NCBI GenBank assembly: GCA_022749755.1
Contig: CM040448.1
Span: 12,708,481-12,772,480, forward strand
Source: Azadirachta indica
Taxonomy: Eukaryota > Streptophyta > Magnoliopsida > Sapindales > Meliaceae
DNA length: 64,000 nucleotides
Reading direction: 5' to 3'
Below the pieces are notes generated by a model. That model searched no databases. It had not been told where the DNA came from and worked only from the letters and a program-made list of their open reading frames with translations. Positions 49,926 to 60,956 of the stretch are shown one piece after another. The first letter of the stretch is position 1, and every line of letters starts with the position of its first letter. Position numbers and translations under genes: made by a program.

Positions 49926-51951
49926 TATGAAAGAGTTATGAGAATAGAAAACTTGGATAAGAGAAAATCAGGGTGATCTTATTTTGGCAGGATGGAATTC
50001 TATAAATAAAGGTTGAATGCAAGTTAAGCTACTTGTCTTGACAAAAAGTTGTGTTGGACCTTCATTTATTTATACTATCAAAATTTGAAATCTGAAGATA
50101 ATTGATGTTATTTATTGCAGGCACATCTTATGTACCTCTAAAAAGCCAAAGTTGACTTTTCTGGAAGTCGCTTTCGTGATCTTATACACCTCTGAAGAAG
50201 TTTTAGATTGCAGACTTCAAATTTTACGGTATATTGAAATCGAGGGGGTTACAGCTGCGTAAATCACTAGTCATCAAGTGGGAGTTGGTGGGTAAGTGAT
50301 AAATGTTAGTCTACATTATTTTAGTTAGTTACTCTTTAAAATTAAACAAAAACACAACAGATATAAACGTGCTCTTCAATTAACCTGTAAGCCATACGAA
50401 GCTTTGAAAATACAATATCGAAATCACTGAATTTTCATGCACTATGGTTGCATGTGTTTTGGTCAACAACAGTATGATATCTCTACTTCTATTCTCTATT
50501 ATTTCCTAGAAGGCAATGAATTTACAGAACACAGTATCTGACGAACCGCTGCTCCGTTGTACTAAGCGTGCTGCCAACTTCTGTAACATTTTTTAATAGA
50601 AATCTGATTTGGAGAAGGGTGTTGATTAATGAAGCCACTTGGGAGGATTCTAATTGAAAATGCCTTATCTCTTAGTATGGTAGAATGTTTTTTTTCAGCA
50701 TTAGTTAACAATTCATTTTTGTTGCTTTCAATAATGAAGACAATTAATATGCAATGCTTCCAAACAGCATTACATATGCAGCCACGGAGAATAAAACAGG
50801 TGAAGATTAAAATAGAGAAAATATTATAAACCTACCACTGTTTCTTACCAATGAGTGTATTAGTGTGCAAACAAATGGAGTCAGCGTGCAGGCTCTTCAA
50901 TTAAATTAACAAGGAAATGACAGCACGTTTTGATTGATTAACAAACCAAATCGATCCATAGTTTTTGTTGTATTTGAGAATTGACTTGTTCCAATTTTAT
51001 ATGGTTTTACTTGGCCGTTTGTATGCATTGACTTAGCCGCCTGCTTGGTAATGCTACGTTTTATAGTTATTAATTCAATAAAAAATCAAATCCTTTCATA
51101 TTCATCATGGGTTGACCTCAGTACAAGTTCAGGAATTTGTACTCTTTCAGCACCAGGAGCTGTTCGGAATCTCTAGCAGGCATGAAGATGATTCGGGAAG
51201 TTGGTATGTTAGATCATTATGCTCTTTACTGGGCGTCCCATAATCAAAATAGTCAATGGATATTATGTAGAACAACCACAGGTACTTCTCATGCTCTGTG
51301 TGAATTGTGGGGATGAAAGAGAATCAAAGTCTCAGGCTTATTACTTCTTGTTTAATGAGGGTCCATTGAGAAGTGTTCACTGGTTGCCTCATGGTTGGTT
51401 AGTTCTTCGAGCAACAAAATTATTTTCTGGCACTTTCAGATATCATTTTCATGACATGTTAGGCTTGAACAACTTCTTGTTAACATTCATTACTTCTGTT
51501 TGCCTAACGGGGGTTCTTTGAGAAGTGTTCACTGGTTGCCTTCTGGTTGGTTAGTTCTTCGAGCAACAAATTTTTTGTGGCACTTTCAGATATCATTTTC
51601 ATTATATGTCAGGCTTCAGCAACTTCTTGTTAACATTTATGAACAGAAACATAGAACAGTCATCGGGGCTGATTACGTAATATCAGATGAACTCCCCTTC
51701 TCAAAACTACTAAATTAACTATACTTGCAAACATTCAAATACAAAGACAAACCAGTCTTGGAAAATTCAATAATCTTACAATAGTTATACTTGGTTTCAG
51801 GAAAGAATCAAGGAAAACAAGGAACAAAGTAGGAAAACTACTACTCAGAGATTTCCTTTGCTTTCCTTCTTTCTTTCCAAGAACCTATTGAACATATATA
51901 TCTGCCTGCAAAAGGAAACAGAACAATACGTAACATTTTATGAGAACCCAC
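49926..51951. other. Intergenic between the CLE genes, with a gene-like duplicated segment
   Basis: Holds the CLE-1 promoter and the CLE-2 3' flank. A TTTGGCAGG block lies at 49983-49991, about 60 bases before the CLE-1 ATG, and recurs at the same place in CLE-2. A 150-bp direct duplication is listed separately. The plus strand near 51219-51520 has an open frame that I do not recognise. Confidence 0.45.
51366..51640. repeat. Direct duplication, ~152-bp period
   Basis: Copies at 51366-51490 and 51518-51640 start TTGAGAAGTGTTCACTGGTTGCC and end AACTTCTTGTTAACATT-AT. Both read LRSVHWLPxGWLVLRAT on the plus strand, but in different frame contexts and with stops soon after. They could be relics of an unknown coding segment. 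Confidence 0.85.
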
Positions 51952-52215
51952 TTAATTATGAAGAGGGTTTGGTCCACAAGGCACAACTTGATGCGAAACT
52001 TCGTGTACTGTTGGCTTGAACTTCCTGCCTTCGAGTTCCAGATGATGAGATATAGCTAAAAGACGTTGTGAGAATCTAAGAGGAAACTTAGTTTGTATTT
52101 GTAGTTCTGTTTCCACGTTGGTAGTCCGACTGATGTGACGACAATAAGAGAGATGAACCGTTGCTAATATGATTGATAAAATCAGAAATGGAAGCAAAGA
52201 AGTATTAGTTCTCAT
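51952..52215 (-). CDS. CLE-family signalling peptide precursor (CLE-2), atypical box
   Basis: An 87-residue intronless precursor from ATG at 52213-52215. A longer frame upstream has no ATG, only GTG. Residues 1-24 form the signal peptide (LLPFLILSIILATVHLSYC), followed by RHISR. The C-terminal box reads QVVPCGPNPLHN: Pro4, Gly6, Pro7, Pro9, Leu10, His11 and Asn12 of the CLE consensus are kept, but position 1 is Gln for the usual Arg and position 5 is Cys. The middle resembles CLE-1 only loosely. The shared promoter block and orientation mark the two as tandem duplicates. The changes may alter processing or receptor choice, or show early decay. Confidence 0.88.
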   Translation of the reverse strand: MRTNTSLLPFLILSIILATVHLSYCRHISRTTNVETELQIQTKFPLRFSQRLLAISHHLELEGRKFKPTVHEVSHQVVPCGPNPLHN

Positions 52216-52264
52216 GGTCTTAATAGCAAGAAAAAGAGACTGAAGCAGAGAAAATGGGATCACT

Positions 52265-52290
52265 TTGGCAGGCCCGAAGTCCCATTTATA
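52265..52290 (-). promoter_or_regulatory. CLE-2 TATA box and shared TTTGGCAGG block
   Basis: TATAAA on the minus strand (52285-52290) lies about 70 bases before the start. TTTGGCAGG at 52264-52272, with GATC close by, also occurs at the matching position of CLE-1, about 50-65 bases before each ATG. Confidence 0.5.
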
Positions 52291-53417
52291 AAGGAATCTA
52301 AGTACCCTTTGGTAAGGAAGATAGAGCCAGATTTACAATCAAACATATAGCTAGAATTACATGAATGCCCATTTTACTAATCATGATTAGTACTATCTCA
52401 AATAAATGATAATCATGAATATGTCCTCAGATATTATAAAAGAAAAAGCCAAACATTTGATGGAATATTAAAAGAATGTTGACCATGAAAGCATGAGCAC
52501 TCTTTAATCTGAATAAATAAACTTTTGTCTGAAAAATGTTGTAAGGCCCTGGAATTGTTGGTATAAAACGAGTATCAAATCGCTTTCGAATGAGCCAAGA
52601 TTTTATATGACAATAACCTAACTGGCTTCCATGGAAGATTAGTCGGCAACGGGCACAAAGTAATTAAAATGGATTTACACGTAAATTGCAGAGTAATAAT
52701 TTCAGGACAAAACAAGAAATGCAGTTTGCTCAAGAGGGCCTAGATCATTGAATGTGGATTTGATTAGAAATCTCATTGCAGAATTCAACTGCCAGTCTCG
52801 AAAAACCTTAAATGTAAAGTTAAAAGACCTGTCCTTATCTCTGTGGTCCAGATAATAACCAAAATTGACTGAATTTTCTTTGTCTAGGATTGGGTTTCAG
52901 GACTTCTAGCTCTAGACTTGAACAAAACATGAAACATAGACACGGGTTTCTTGCTATAGTACAACAACATCATTTCTCTATAAACGTGAGGGCCTGCTAC
53001 GCTATGCCATGTCTATATATTTCCACATTACATAATCACCATTTTTTCCTCAGATTCAGTCAAACGATTCATCTCGTTCATGTCAACTGTTAACACGTCT
53101 CATGTGACGCCTGGAATATTGCCAAGCTGGAGTTAGGAAGACAACTCCAGTTTTTAAACATGCAACCTTAATTATTAATCGGGTTCAGGTCGTCTTTGAA
53201 TATATTTTGAGGTTTATGATCTCCCAATGGGAACTTAAAGTGCATGTTACTAATTAAGAATGAACTTCCCAACTAATTGATAGGGTCAGCAAATTGTTAT
53301 CATAAATGCCAAGTTAATGGTAAACATTAAGCGGAGTCATGAATTAAGGCGTATTTAATTGGTTCTAAAAGTTCCGAATTTCAACTGTACACAAACATTT
53401 TTCTGGGTTGAAACTAC

Positions 53418-53449
<32 letters not shown>

Positions 53450-53739
53450 ATCCAACCTAGGCTATGCCCCAATCTATATACCTGCTTGCAGTTGCACTCC
53501 CAAATTCTGAAACTAGGTCTTCAACTTAGCACTAGTAGTTCAATTTTGGCATTGAATCCAGCTGATTTGTAGTTGGGTTGTGAGTTATATACATGACATA
53601 AAGGTAGTCTTCTTTAAGTACCAGTAAATTTAGGCTGGAATTGAACCAAAATAACAAAGATATCGAAGTTAAATTGAACTGATTTGGTGTGTTTGTACTG
53701 TATATCATAAAACTCTACTAAAAATTATCGCGATGATCT
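52291..53739. other. Intergenic upstream of CLE-2
   Basis: Probable CLE-2 upstream control region. A TA tract lies at about 53416-53441. No gene is supported. Confidence 0.45.
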
Positions 53740-55725
53740 TTTAAATTTAATCGATTTTTAGTTTTAGTCATCCAAAACGAATTAAACATGATCAATTCAA
53801 TTCGATTTAGTCAGTTTTATTCAATTCATTAATTTTTGGCTCAGCCTAATAGAAATAGTTTTGACTCTCAATATTGATATTATTTATGTATTACTTGCGT
53901 ATCGTTACAATGATTTAACAATTATTAGCTTGTACTCATTAGTTAATAAATTCAATTAACTTTTAATTCAATGAACTTTAAAAGTTAATCGTCTTAGACC
54001 AATATGAATCATATTTTACAATTGTATGAAAAGATAGATGCTTTATCCATTTAAAACATTTATATATTTTATTTCCCATATAAAAGTGTAATTTCATTCG
54101 TGAAGTTATTAACAAAATAATTAAAAATATATAGTCTAAAACAGCATTCTCTTTTAAAAGCTAAAGATTAGTAAACCTTTCTAAATTGGAATAGATACCA
54201 AAATAGAAAGGAAATGATTGTTACTTTCCTTTTTGTTACTTTGAAACTGATTGTTTCTCACTCAAATTTTTTGTATTGATTTATTTTTTTTTTTATATAA
54301 AAAAATGTCATCTTCTTCTATATATTAAAAAATCTTATAGCTATTACTCAGAAAAAATAAAAAAAAAAAGCATGAAGTGTGTACTTCTCTATTTACTCAT
54401 AGGTCAAATTTTAATTTTTAACCAAATTAATGATCCAAACATATTTGGCATGGTTAATAGAGAAATAAACTGTATCAATGAGTCATAAAATATTATGATT
54501 TCTTAATTAAGAAAATTTACGGTCTATTAAACAACGAAATGTTATATTTTCTTAAATACAATTTAAAATTTATTTCAAAATAATTCGCAAAATCATACAA
54601 CCTTTTCAGTCGTAAATATAACCGAAAAAAGGTACAACTAGTTAAATCTAGCCTATGTTAAAAATAAACAACTTTGTCTAAATTTTTTCCAGTTTTATTA
54701 GAATTTTGCTAAAATCTCAATATTAAACCCGAACTCATATGGTAGTGAACTAAAGAAAAAAAATATGTATACATGAGATACTTTGATCTCCTAAAATTCA
54801 CAAAAATTAAATATGTATACTAATATTTTCCATAAGCTAAAGAAAGATATTGTACTTTTTTTAAAAATTATAACAAAAAGAAATATATTTGTAAGTGGTG
54901 TTTGGACAACTATTTTGATATGAAAATTAGGGTTAGATATTTTTTAATGTGAATTATTTTTCTTTATAATTAACTAGGCTAAACAAAACATTTTTTTTTT
55001 TTTTTTCTTTATTTTCAAAGATTGACTAAATTGAGTTGAACAAATGAAATGTACTACCAATTTACTTTTTTAGTTTAATATTTTGTTACTATGATATTTT
55101 GTAAACAGATGAAATGTTTTAATATGAAACTTTTCACTAAAAATTTCATGTGTGCATTTGAGTAATTTTTTTAAGTTTAATCACTTTTTAGTTTTGTCAA
55201 CTAAAATCAAATTGAACATGTCTATGCAATTCGATGTAACTAATTGAATTTAGTTCGTTCACTTCACTTCTTTTTATTTATTACATTGAAAGTAGTTATT
55301 TTAATTTGATTACTTAAATTTTTGATTCCTTTTATTTTTCACTGAAAGAATGTCATTTTCTTCTACATATTGGTAATCTTGTGACTATTACTAAAACAAA
55401 AAAGAATGAAATATGGATCAAACTTTAGCTTTTAACTATGTTAATGGTTCTAATACTATTGGTTTCTTAATAAACAAAATGTTATGATTTTTTAAATATA
55501 ATTAAAAAATCATAACATTAGTGGACAAAACTAAAAAGTGAACAAACTTAAAAAAAAATAAACAACTTGCTCAAACTTCTCCACTAAATTAAAATTAAGG
55601 AACCATACAATACACAGTATATTTAGTACTTAATTATTTTTGTTGGATTAGTTACTAAAATCTCAATATTAAACTTGAAACTCCGATTGAGTGTGTAGTG
55701 AACCAACAAACAACAAAATATGTTA
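53740..55725. repeat. Two diverged direct copies of a ~0.6-1 kb segment
   Basis: Blocks in 53740-54770 recur in the same order in 55170-55725. These include TTTAATCnnTTTTTAGTTTTG/A, AATTCGATnTA, ATGTCATnTTCTTCTA followed by CTATTACT, AATAAACAACTT, and CTAAAATCTCAATATTAAAC followed by GTAGTGAAC. Similarity is patchy with indels. Neither copy holds a coding frame I recognise; both may be old transposon fragments. Confidence 0.6.
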
Positions 55726-55911
55726 AAAAGATTTACACCTTTAAATAACTAAACTATAATAAAATAATTAGTTTTGTTTATTTAAATATTATCATTATTT
55801 ATCTTTTAAGGTAACTTACCTATTTGGAGACAGAGATAGTAAATAAATATAAGTATTTTAAAATTAACGTTCTATAATGTAAAATAATTAGTTAAAGATA
55901 AAATATATAAT

Positions 55912-56880
55912 GGAAATAATAAAAAATAACCTTATTTGATAAAAAAATTTTAAAAATGCCCGGCCACCGTAATTTCAATAAAAAATACCTTTTTTTTTAA
56001 CCATTTTGAACAAAAATGCCCTCGTACCCTCATGATTAAAACACATATTTTACTTTATTTTTTTTCCTCTTCTTCAACCAACCACCCCAATCGAAAATCA
56101 TAATGTTTTATAATTTGTATTAATTTCAAATAAATATTGATAGTAAACCATTATTGATTCAATTTACAAGATTTATTTTAAAAGTACCTATATTTGATAG
56201 TTGATTTTGGATAAAGTATAATTTTATACAGTATAAACTTAATTTGAACTGTTATGTTTGAAAGTCTAATTTGAAAGTAGGTTTCGAATCCTTTACTCGA
56301 AATCCATTTTCGAGCAAAGTACGAGTAAATATCAAGTAAAGTTTAACTAGAAAGTAAAATTCGAGCATCTTACCTGAAACCCACTTTCAAGTAAAGTATG
56401 AGTAAATGTCAAGGTAAATTTATCTTACTTGAAATTTAATGTTTAGTAAATTGAAATTCACTTTATTCTACGCTTACTCATATTTTACTCGAAAGTGAGT
56501 TTCGATTAAAGTGTTCAAAATATACTTTCAAATTAGATGTTCGAGCATGACAATCCAAATCGAGTTCAAACTCTGCGAAATCTTACTTTATCCAACATCA
56601 ACTATTAAATATACTTATCTTTAAAATATAGCTTGTAAATTGAATTAATAATGGTTTACTATGAAGATTTATTTGAAATTAATATAAATTACACAACATT
56701 ATGATTTTCGATTGAGATGATTTGTTGAAGAAGAAGAAGAAAAACGCAAAGTAGTTATGTGGATGTAGGGTATTTGCGTTTGAAATGGTAAAAAATGGAC
56801 ATTTTTTTCATTGAAATTAAGGTGAGTGGGTATTTTTGAATTTTTTTAATCAAACATAGGCATTTTTTTGTTATTTCGCC
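55912..56880. mobile_element. Foldback element, ~0.97 kb, long inverted repeats
   Basis: The ends are inverted copies: GGAAATAATAAAAAATAACC on the left and, read on the other strand, GGCGAAATAACAAAAAAATG on the right. Matching blocks continue inward, for example AATCATAATGTT with CATTATGATT, GTAAACCATTATT with AATAATGGTTTAC, and GGATAAAGTA with TACTTTATCC, almost to the centre near 56400. Flanks share TATATAA (55904-55910 and 56882-56888), a possible target duplication blurred by AT-richness. No transposase is present. It fits a non-autonomous long-inverted-repeat DNA element. Confidence 0.8.
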
Positions 56881-59532
56881 TTATATAAATCAAAATAAGT
56901 AACCGTTAAAGTCGATTTGTCACGTAAATTATTAGGAAAAGTAATTTAATATGATTGTTACCGGTAAAGGGGAGAGGAAGAGAGTAGCAATCAGCAGGTT
57001 CGATGGCCACGCAAAGAAGTGGGGGAGGCCAATCAATCATTCAGCTGTGAATGGTTTATAAATCTAAATCTAAATCTAATTGTAATTGTAATTGTAATTG
57101 TAATTGTAATTGTAATTGTTGACTCACAAGTCGTAACGCTTTCTGTAAAATTGAGAGGAGCTGTCAGTCACCCGGATACAAGGGTTTTTGTTAGACAACT
57201 TTAATCAAGTACAAAACAAAACTTCCCAAACTGAACTACTGCTGGTTTTGTTAAATCCAAGGTTCTTTAAGTCATTTCACCTCTCTTGGAATCTAATTCT
57301 CTTTCCTTCCTTCCTTCCTTCCTCTTGATTGTTCTGGGTACAAGAATCTCCAAGACAAAACTGGTTACTTTATCCGGTTCGAGAAACCCTGCAAGATTGA
57401 TTTTTTTCATCAACCAAAAAACTTCATGTTTTGTCTCTTTGGTAATTTTTTTTCTCCATCTCTACCTTTTTCCTGTCTGTAATTCAGTAATTGTATATGC
57501 AATTTAAGTTTTATATGGGTATGTAATTGCATGGTCAAGTTACATGAAGAGGATCTGAGCGGGGTTGGTGAAGCCTCGGTAGTAATATCGAAATACAAAA
57601 CCTTGGTTTTTTTTTCTTCGGTTCATTTTATATTGAACTATTCAACATCTGGAAAATTTCGATCTTTTTTTCTGGAAGAGCTGGTGGGTTTAGCAGTAAC
57701 TTGTTGTATAGTTTATTATTTTGCCAATTGGTTGCATGATCTTTGTCTGTTTTGTTGAGATTTGGATGTTTAAGAACTCGATTTGAAGAACCAGTTCCTA
57801 ATTGCCAGGAAATGTGAAGCAACAACTATGAATGGACAAGTAAGATCTAGCAGAAAAGGAGAAACAAGAATTTAACAGCTGTTTGTTTGATTTCTTCAGT
57901 AGTGGAATACATTTATGTGGATGTTGACCAGCAATGGCAGTGGTGGGTAGATTTCCTCAACTGGGTGTGACATGTTAGATGTTAATAGTTTTCGGTTCAT
58001 GTAATTTGATGATTGGTAGTTATGAGTTTTACATCAATGTGTGCATTGGGTTTTCTTGTTGGTTGAGGAACTAAATCAGGAGTTAAAGAGGAGAAATTGC
58101 TTTTCGAATGTGCCTTCTTCAAGGGTTTAAAGTTGAACCAAAGCAGCAGGTGGTACAGAGTGTGGTATGGTTAGGCCTGCATATTTCATAAGATGGGGCA
58201 AAGATTTAAAGGGTATCGAAATTTGGTATACTAATTTTCACATCTTTTGATAACTAAGATTGATTATCCATAATTTAGGGCAGCTTGGTGATGATGTTGC
58301 TGGTAAGTGAGTGATGAGTTTTACATGGGTTTTTTTGGTGTTACATGGCCAATGAGTATTCAGTATTGTCAGATAAGTATTTGTCTATTTCTGACAGCTC
58401 AAGAAGCTACATTTTTCTGCTGGGACATTGAAAGTTTGTGAAAGTTATTCAAATGGTTTTCGTAACAGATAGATTTTATTATGAGAAGAAGAGACAGTGT
58501 GAGACCAACAGTTTGGAATCTGTGAATGAGCAAATTAGATTCAGTTGAAACCAGTAGTTGTTACAATTTTATGATGAGGAGGCTGTAAATAAGATGTGTT
58601 ATAGATGACGAGAAACAAAAGTGACAGCTTATTTTGATTACTGCTATAGGAGATTATGAGAAATAAGCTACAAATTATTAGGATTAGAATTCATTTTGAT
58701 TGTATCATTCCAACTTCTTGTAATGAAGCGTTGTAGGTTGATAAATTTTATTATCTATGCCCCTCAAGACTTTGAAACTATCTTTTGGTGACTCATTACT
58801 GTTAAAACCTGTGGTCTAGTTATGCTTTAGTGTTTGTCCACTTTATGAGCAATTATGGACTAGCTTGTGTGTTGACTGAAAATTACGAAATACTAATTCT
58901 TTTTCTACACTGCTGCTATAAAGTAGAAGATAGGAGCCCTTTTCAATCATTTACAAAGCTTCTAGGCTTTGTGAAATTGCTTGTCAAAATATGCAATGAT
59001 AATGCTCTGGGCATAGGTTTTTGAGAGAATTTACATTTACAAGAGATACACAAATTCTCATTTGTCTTATATGAGAAGTAAAAGATAAATATGTATCTTA
59101 AGAAGCATGTTGCAGGATGATGCATGATAGATATGCATTGAAGAAACCTCATTTAGGTTATATAGAACGCCCTTTTCACTTCAAATATTTATGCTGTTTA
59201 TCTATATATATTTGTATGGTGAAAATATTCATGGCCAGTCAAAACGTGTTATTAGTTCTAAGTATTTGGGTTATCGTCTTCCCTTCTAAGAGTACGCTAC
59301 TTCACTTTCAATTTTTCATACCGTGCATTGCAGCATATGTAGTTCGGAAATTTATTCAGAATTTTTCTTATGGCCACTTTAGTCGTGTTAATTTGTTTTT
59401 CAAGAGATATCATTTGAAGTAGAGTGTTATTTCTGTGATACATTATACTATTTACAGAACTTGGATGTTTCCTTGATTGCTTAGTATTTTGAATGATATG
59501 TAGTACACATTCTGACAGGAGAGTTTTCATAT
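56881..59532. other. Promoter and probable long 5' leader of the F-box gene
   Basis: A GC-richer, transcript-like segment at about 56970-57330 may hold the transcription start. The next 2.2 kb is T-rich like an intron, with possible exons that I cannot delimit. Seven AATTGT hexamers lie at 57078-57119 and a CCTT run near 57304-57322. No coding gene is supported. Confidence 0.4.
57078..57119. repeat. (AATTGT)7 hexamer repeat
   Basis: Seven perfect copies of AATTGT, preceded by three TAAATC units. It may vary in length between individuals. Confidence 0.9.
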
Positions 59533-59664
59533 TGATCCCACATATAGCTTATGTAGGTTTTATGATGCTTTGAAACTCCTGTGTGACATTTGGGAAACTG
59601 ATCCCATATACATCTTATGTAGGTTTTAAGATGCTTTGAAACTCCTGTAAGATATTTGGGAAAC
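59533..59664. repeat. 66-bp tandem duplication ending just before the F-box start
   Basis: Two copies (59533-59598 and 59599-59664) of a unit starting TGATCCCA and ending TTTGGGAAAC, followed by the first bases of a third, TGATTCA, which runs into the ATG at 59672. The period is a multiple of three. Confidence 0.9.
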
Positions 59665-59671
59665 TGATTCA

Positions 59672-60956
59672 ATGGAAGATTATGTCTCTGCTGTGAGGAG
59701 ATGGGAGGACCTGGACAATGATATTTTGGTGAAGATCTTTCAGTCTTTTGACATCTTTGAGTTAACTTCAGGCATAGCTCATGTTTGCAGCTCATGGCGT
59801 TTAGCTTGCTGTGATCCTCTGCTCTGGAAAACGCTCGATTTGTCAATGTTGAGATCTAATTTCATCAAAATCCCATTAGAGCCATATGTTTATGTGGACG
59901 GTCGTTCTGATAAGACATTGACCCGTGTGTTAAAGATTTCTTTGAGTCTCAGCCGGGGATACGTAAGGACCCTGATTTTTCACTTCAATTTATATGTAAG
60001 CGATGATCAATTGACCTATACAGCTGAAAGGTAATTTTTTAATGTTTGAAACTTTATTAAAGGATTCTAATAGTGTGACAATTGTTTGTTATATTGAAGT
60101 CTGAATACATCTTAATCTAAGTCATTGAGATATTTTGATTTCTTTTCATTTTCATTTTTCTTGACCTAAACACTTATTCTAAAACATTTTTTTATGTAGA
60201 AAATAGTGTCAACTATGCAGCAACAGGAAATTGTTCATCTTCTGAGAATAAATTTATTACTATTGTTTATTATCATTCTTATTGTTTGGGTTTGAGGGAA
60301 GGGTGGGAAAAGGATGCTATTTTGATCCTTTCAATAACCATATGCTAATTAGGCAAAGTTAATTGGAAAGTAACCCACTGTTTATCATTGTTTGTAGGTG
60401 CCCACAGCTCAGGCGACTTGTTATGCCAGCTTGGAACAGAATAAAAAAGACTGGAATCTGCAAGGCTATTCGCATGTGGAGAGATCTTGAATCCCTGACA
60501 ATGCCAAGCATAGCAAATCCTCCATATCTCGTGGAGGAAATCTCCCAAAATTGCAGGAACTTCAGTGAACTCAAGATCATGGGCCCTTTCGACCTTTTGT
60601 TTGCCTCTACCTTAAACATGTATCTTCCAAAATTAAAGGTATTAAGCCTCAGATGTGCAACTCTAAATAGGGATGCCCTGATCCTTGTATTGGATGGCTT
60701 ACCAAATCTGGAAGTGCTCAATATATCACATTGCCTTCTGATAGAAGTTCCCCCACCGCCAGCCCCAAAGAAAATCATTAAGAAGCTTGACCAAACCATC
60801 CTGCAAAAGGCTGCCCGATTACGTGAATTCTTGACATGCATGGAGGACTCATGCATCATGTGCCAGCGCACTAAAAATGATGAAGGGCTTATGAGATGGT
60901 ACAAGTACGAGGAAGGCCTTTGGAAAGCAGATGAGGTGAGCTCTCTAGCTCTTTGA
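59672..60956 (+). CDS. F-box/LRR protein, At3g48880 type
   Basis: Two exons, 59672-60030 and 60398-60956; 918 bases, 305 residues. An F-box lies at about residues 8-50 (RWEDLDNDILVKIFQSFDIF, then VCSSWRLACCDPLLWKTLDL). Leucine-rich stretches follow (CPQLRRLVMPAW, NCRNFSELKIMGPF, LPKLKVLSLRCATL, GLPNLEVLNISHCLLIEV). The C-terminus has a Cys-rich CMEDSCIMCQR patch and a WYKYEEGLWKADE end. F-box proteins link substrates to SKP1-CUL1 ubiquitin ligases; the substrate is unknown. The wording matches my memory of At3g48880, which neighbours the MSBP2 gene, as it does here. A GTGAGC after the DE codons could be an alternative donor, but the open frame ends soon in TGA. Confidence 0.9.
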
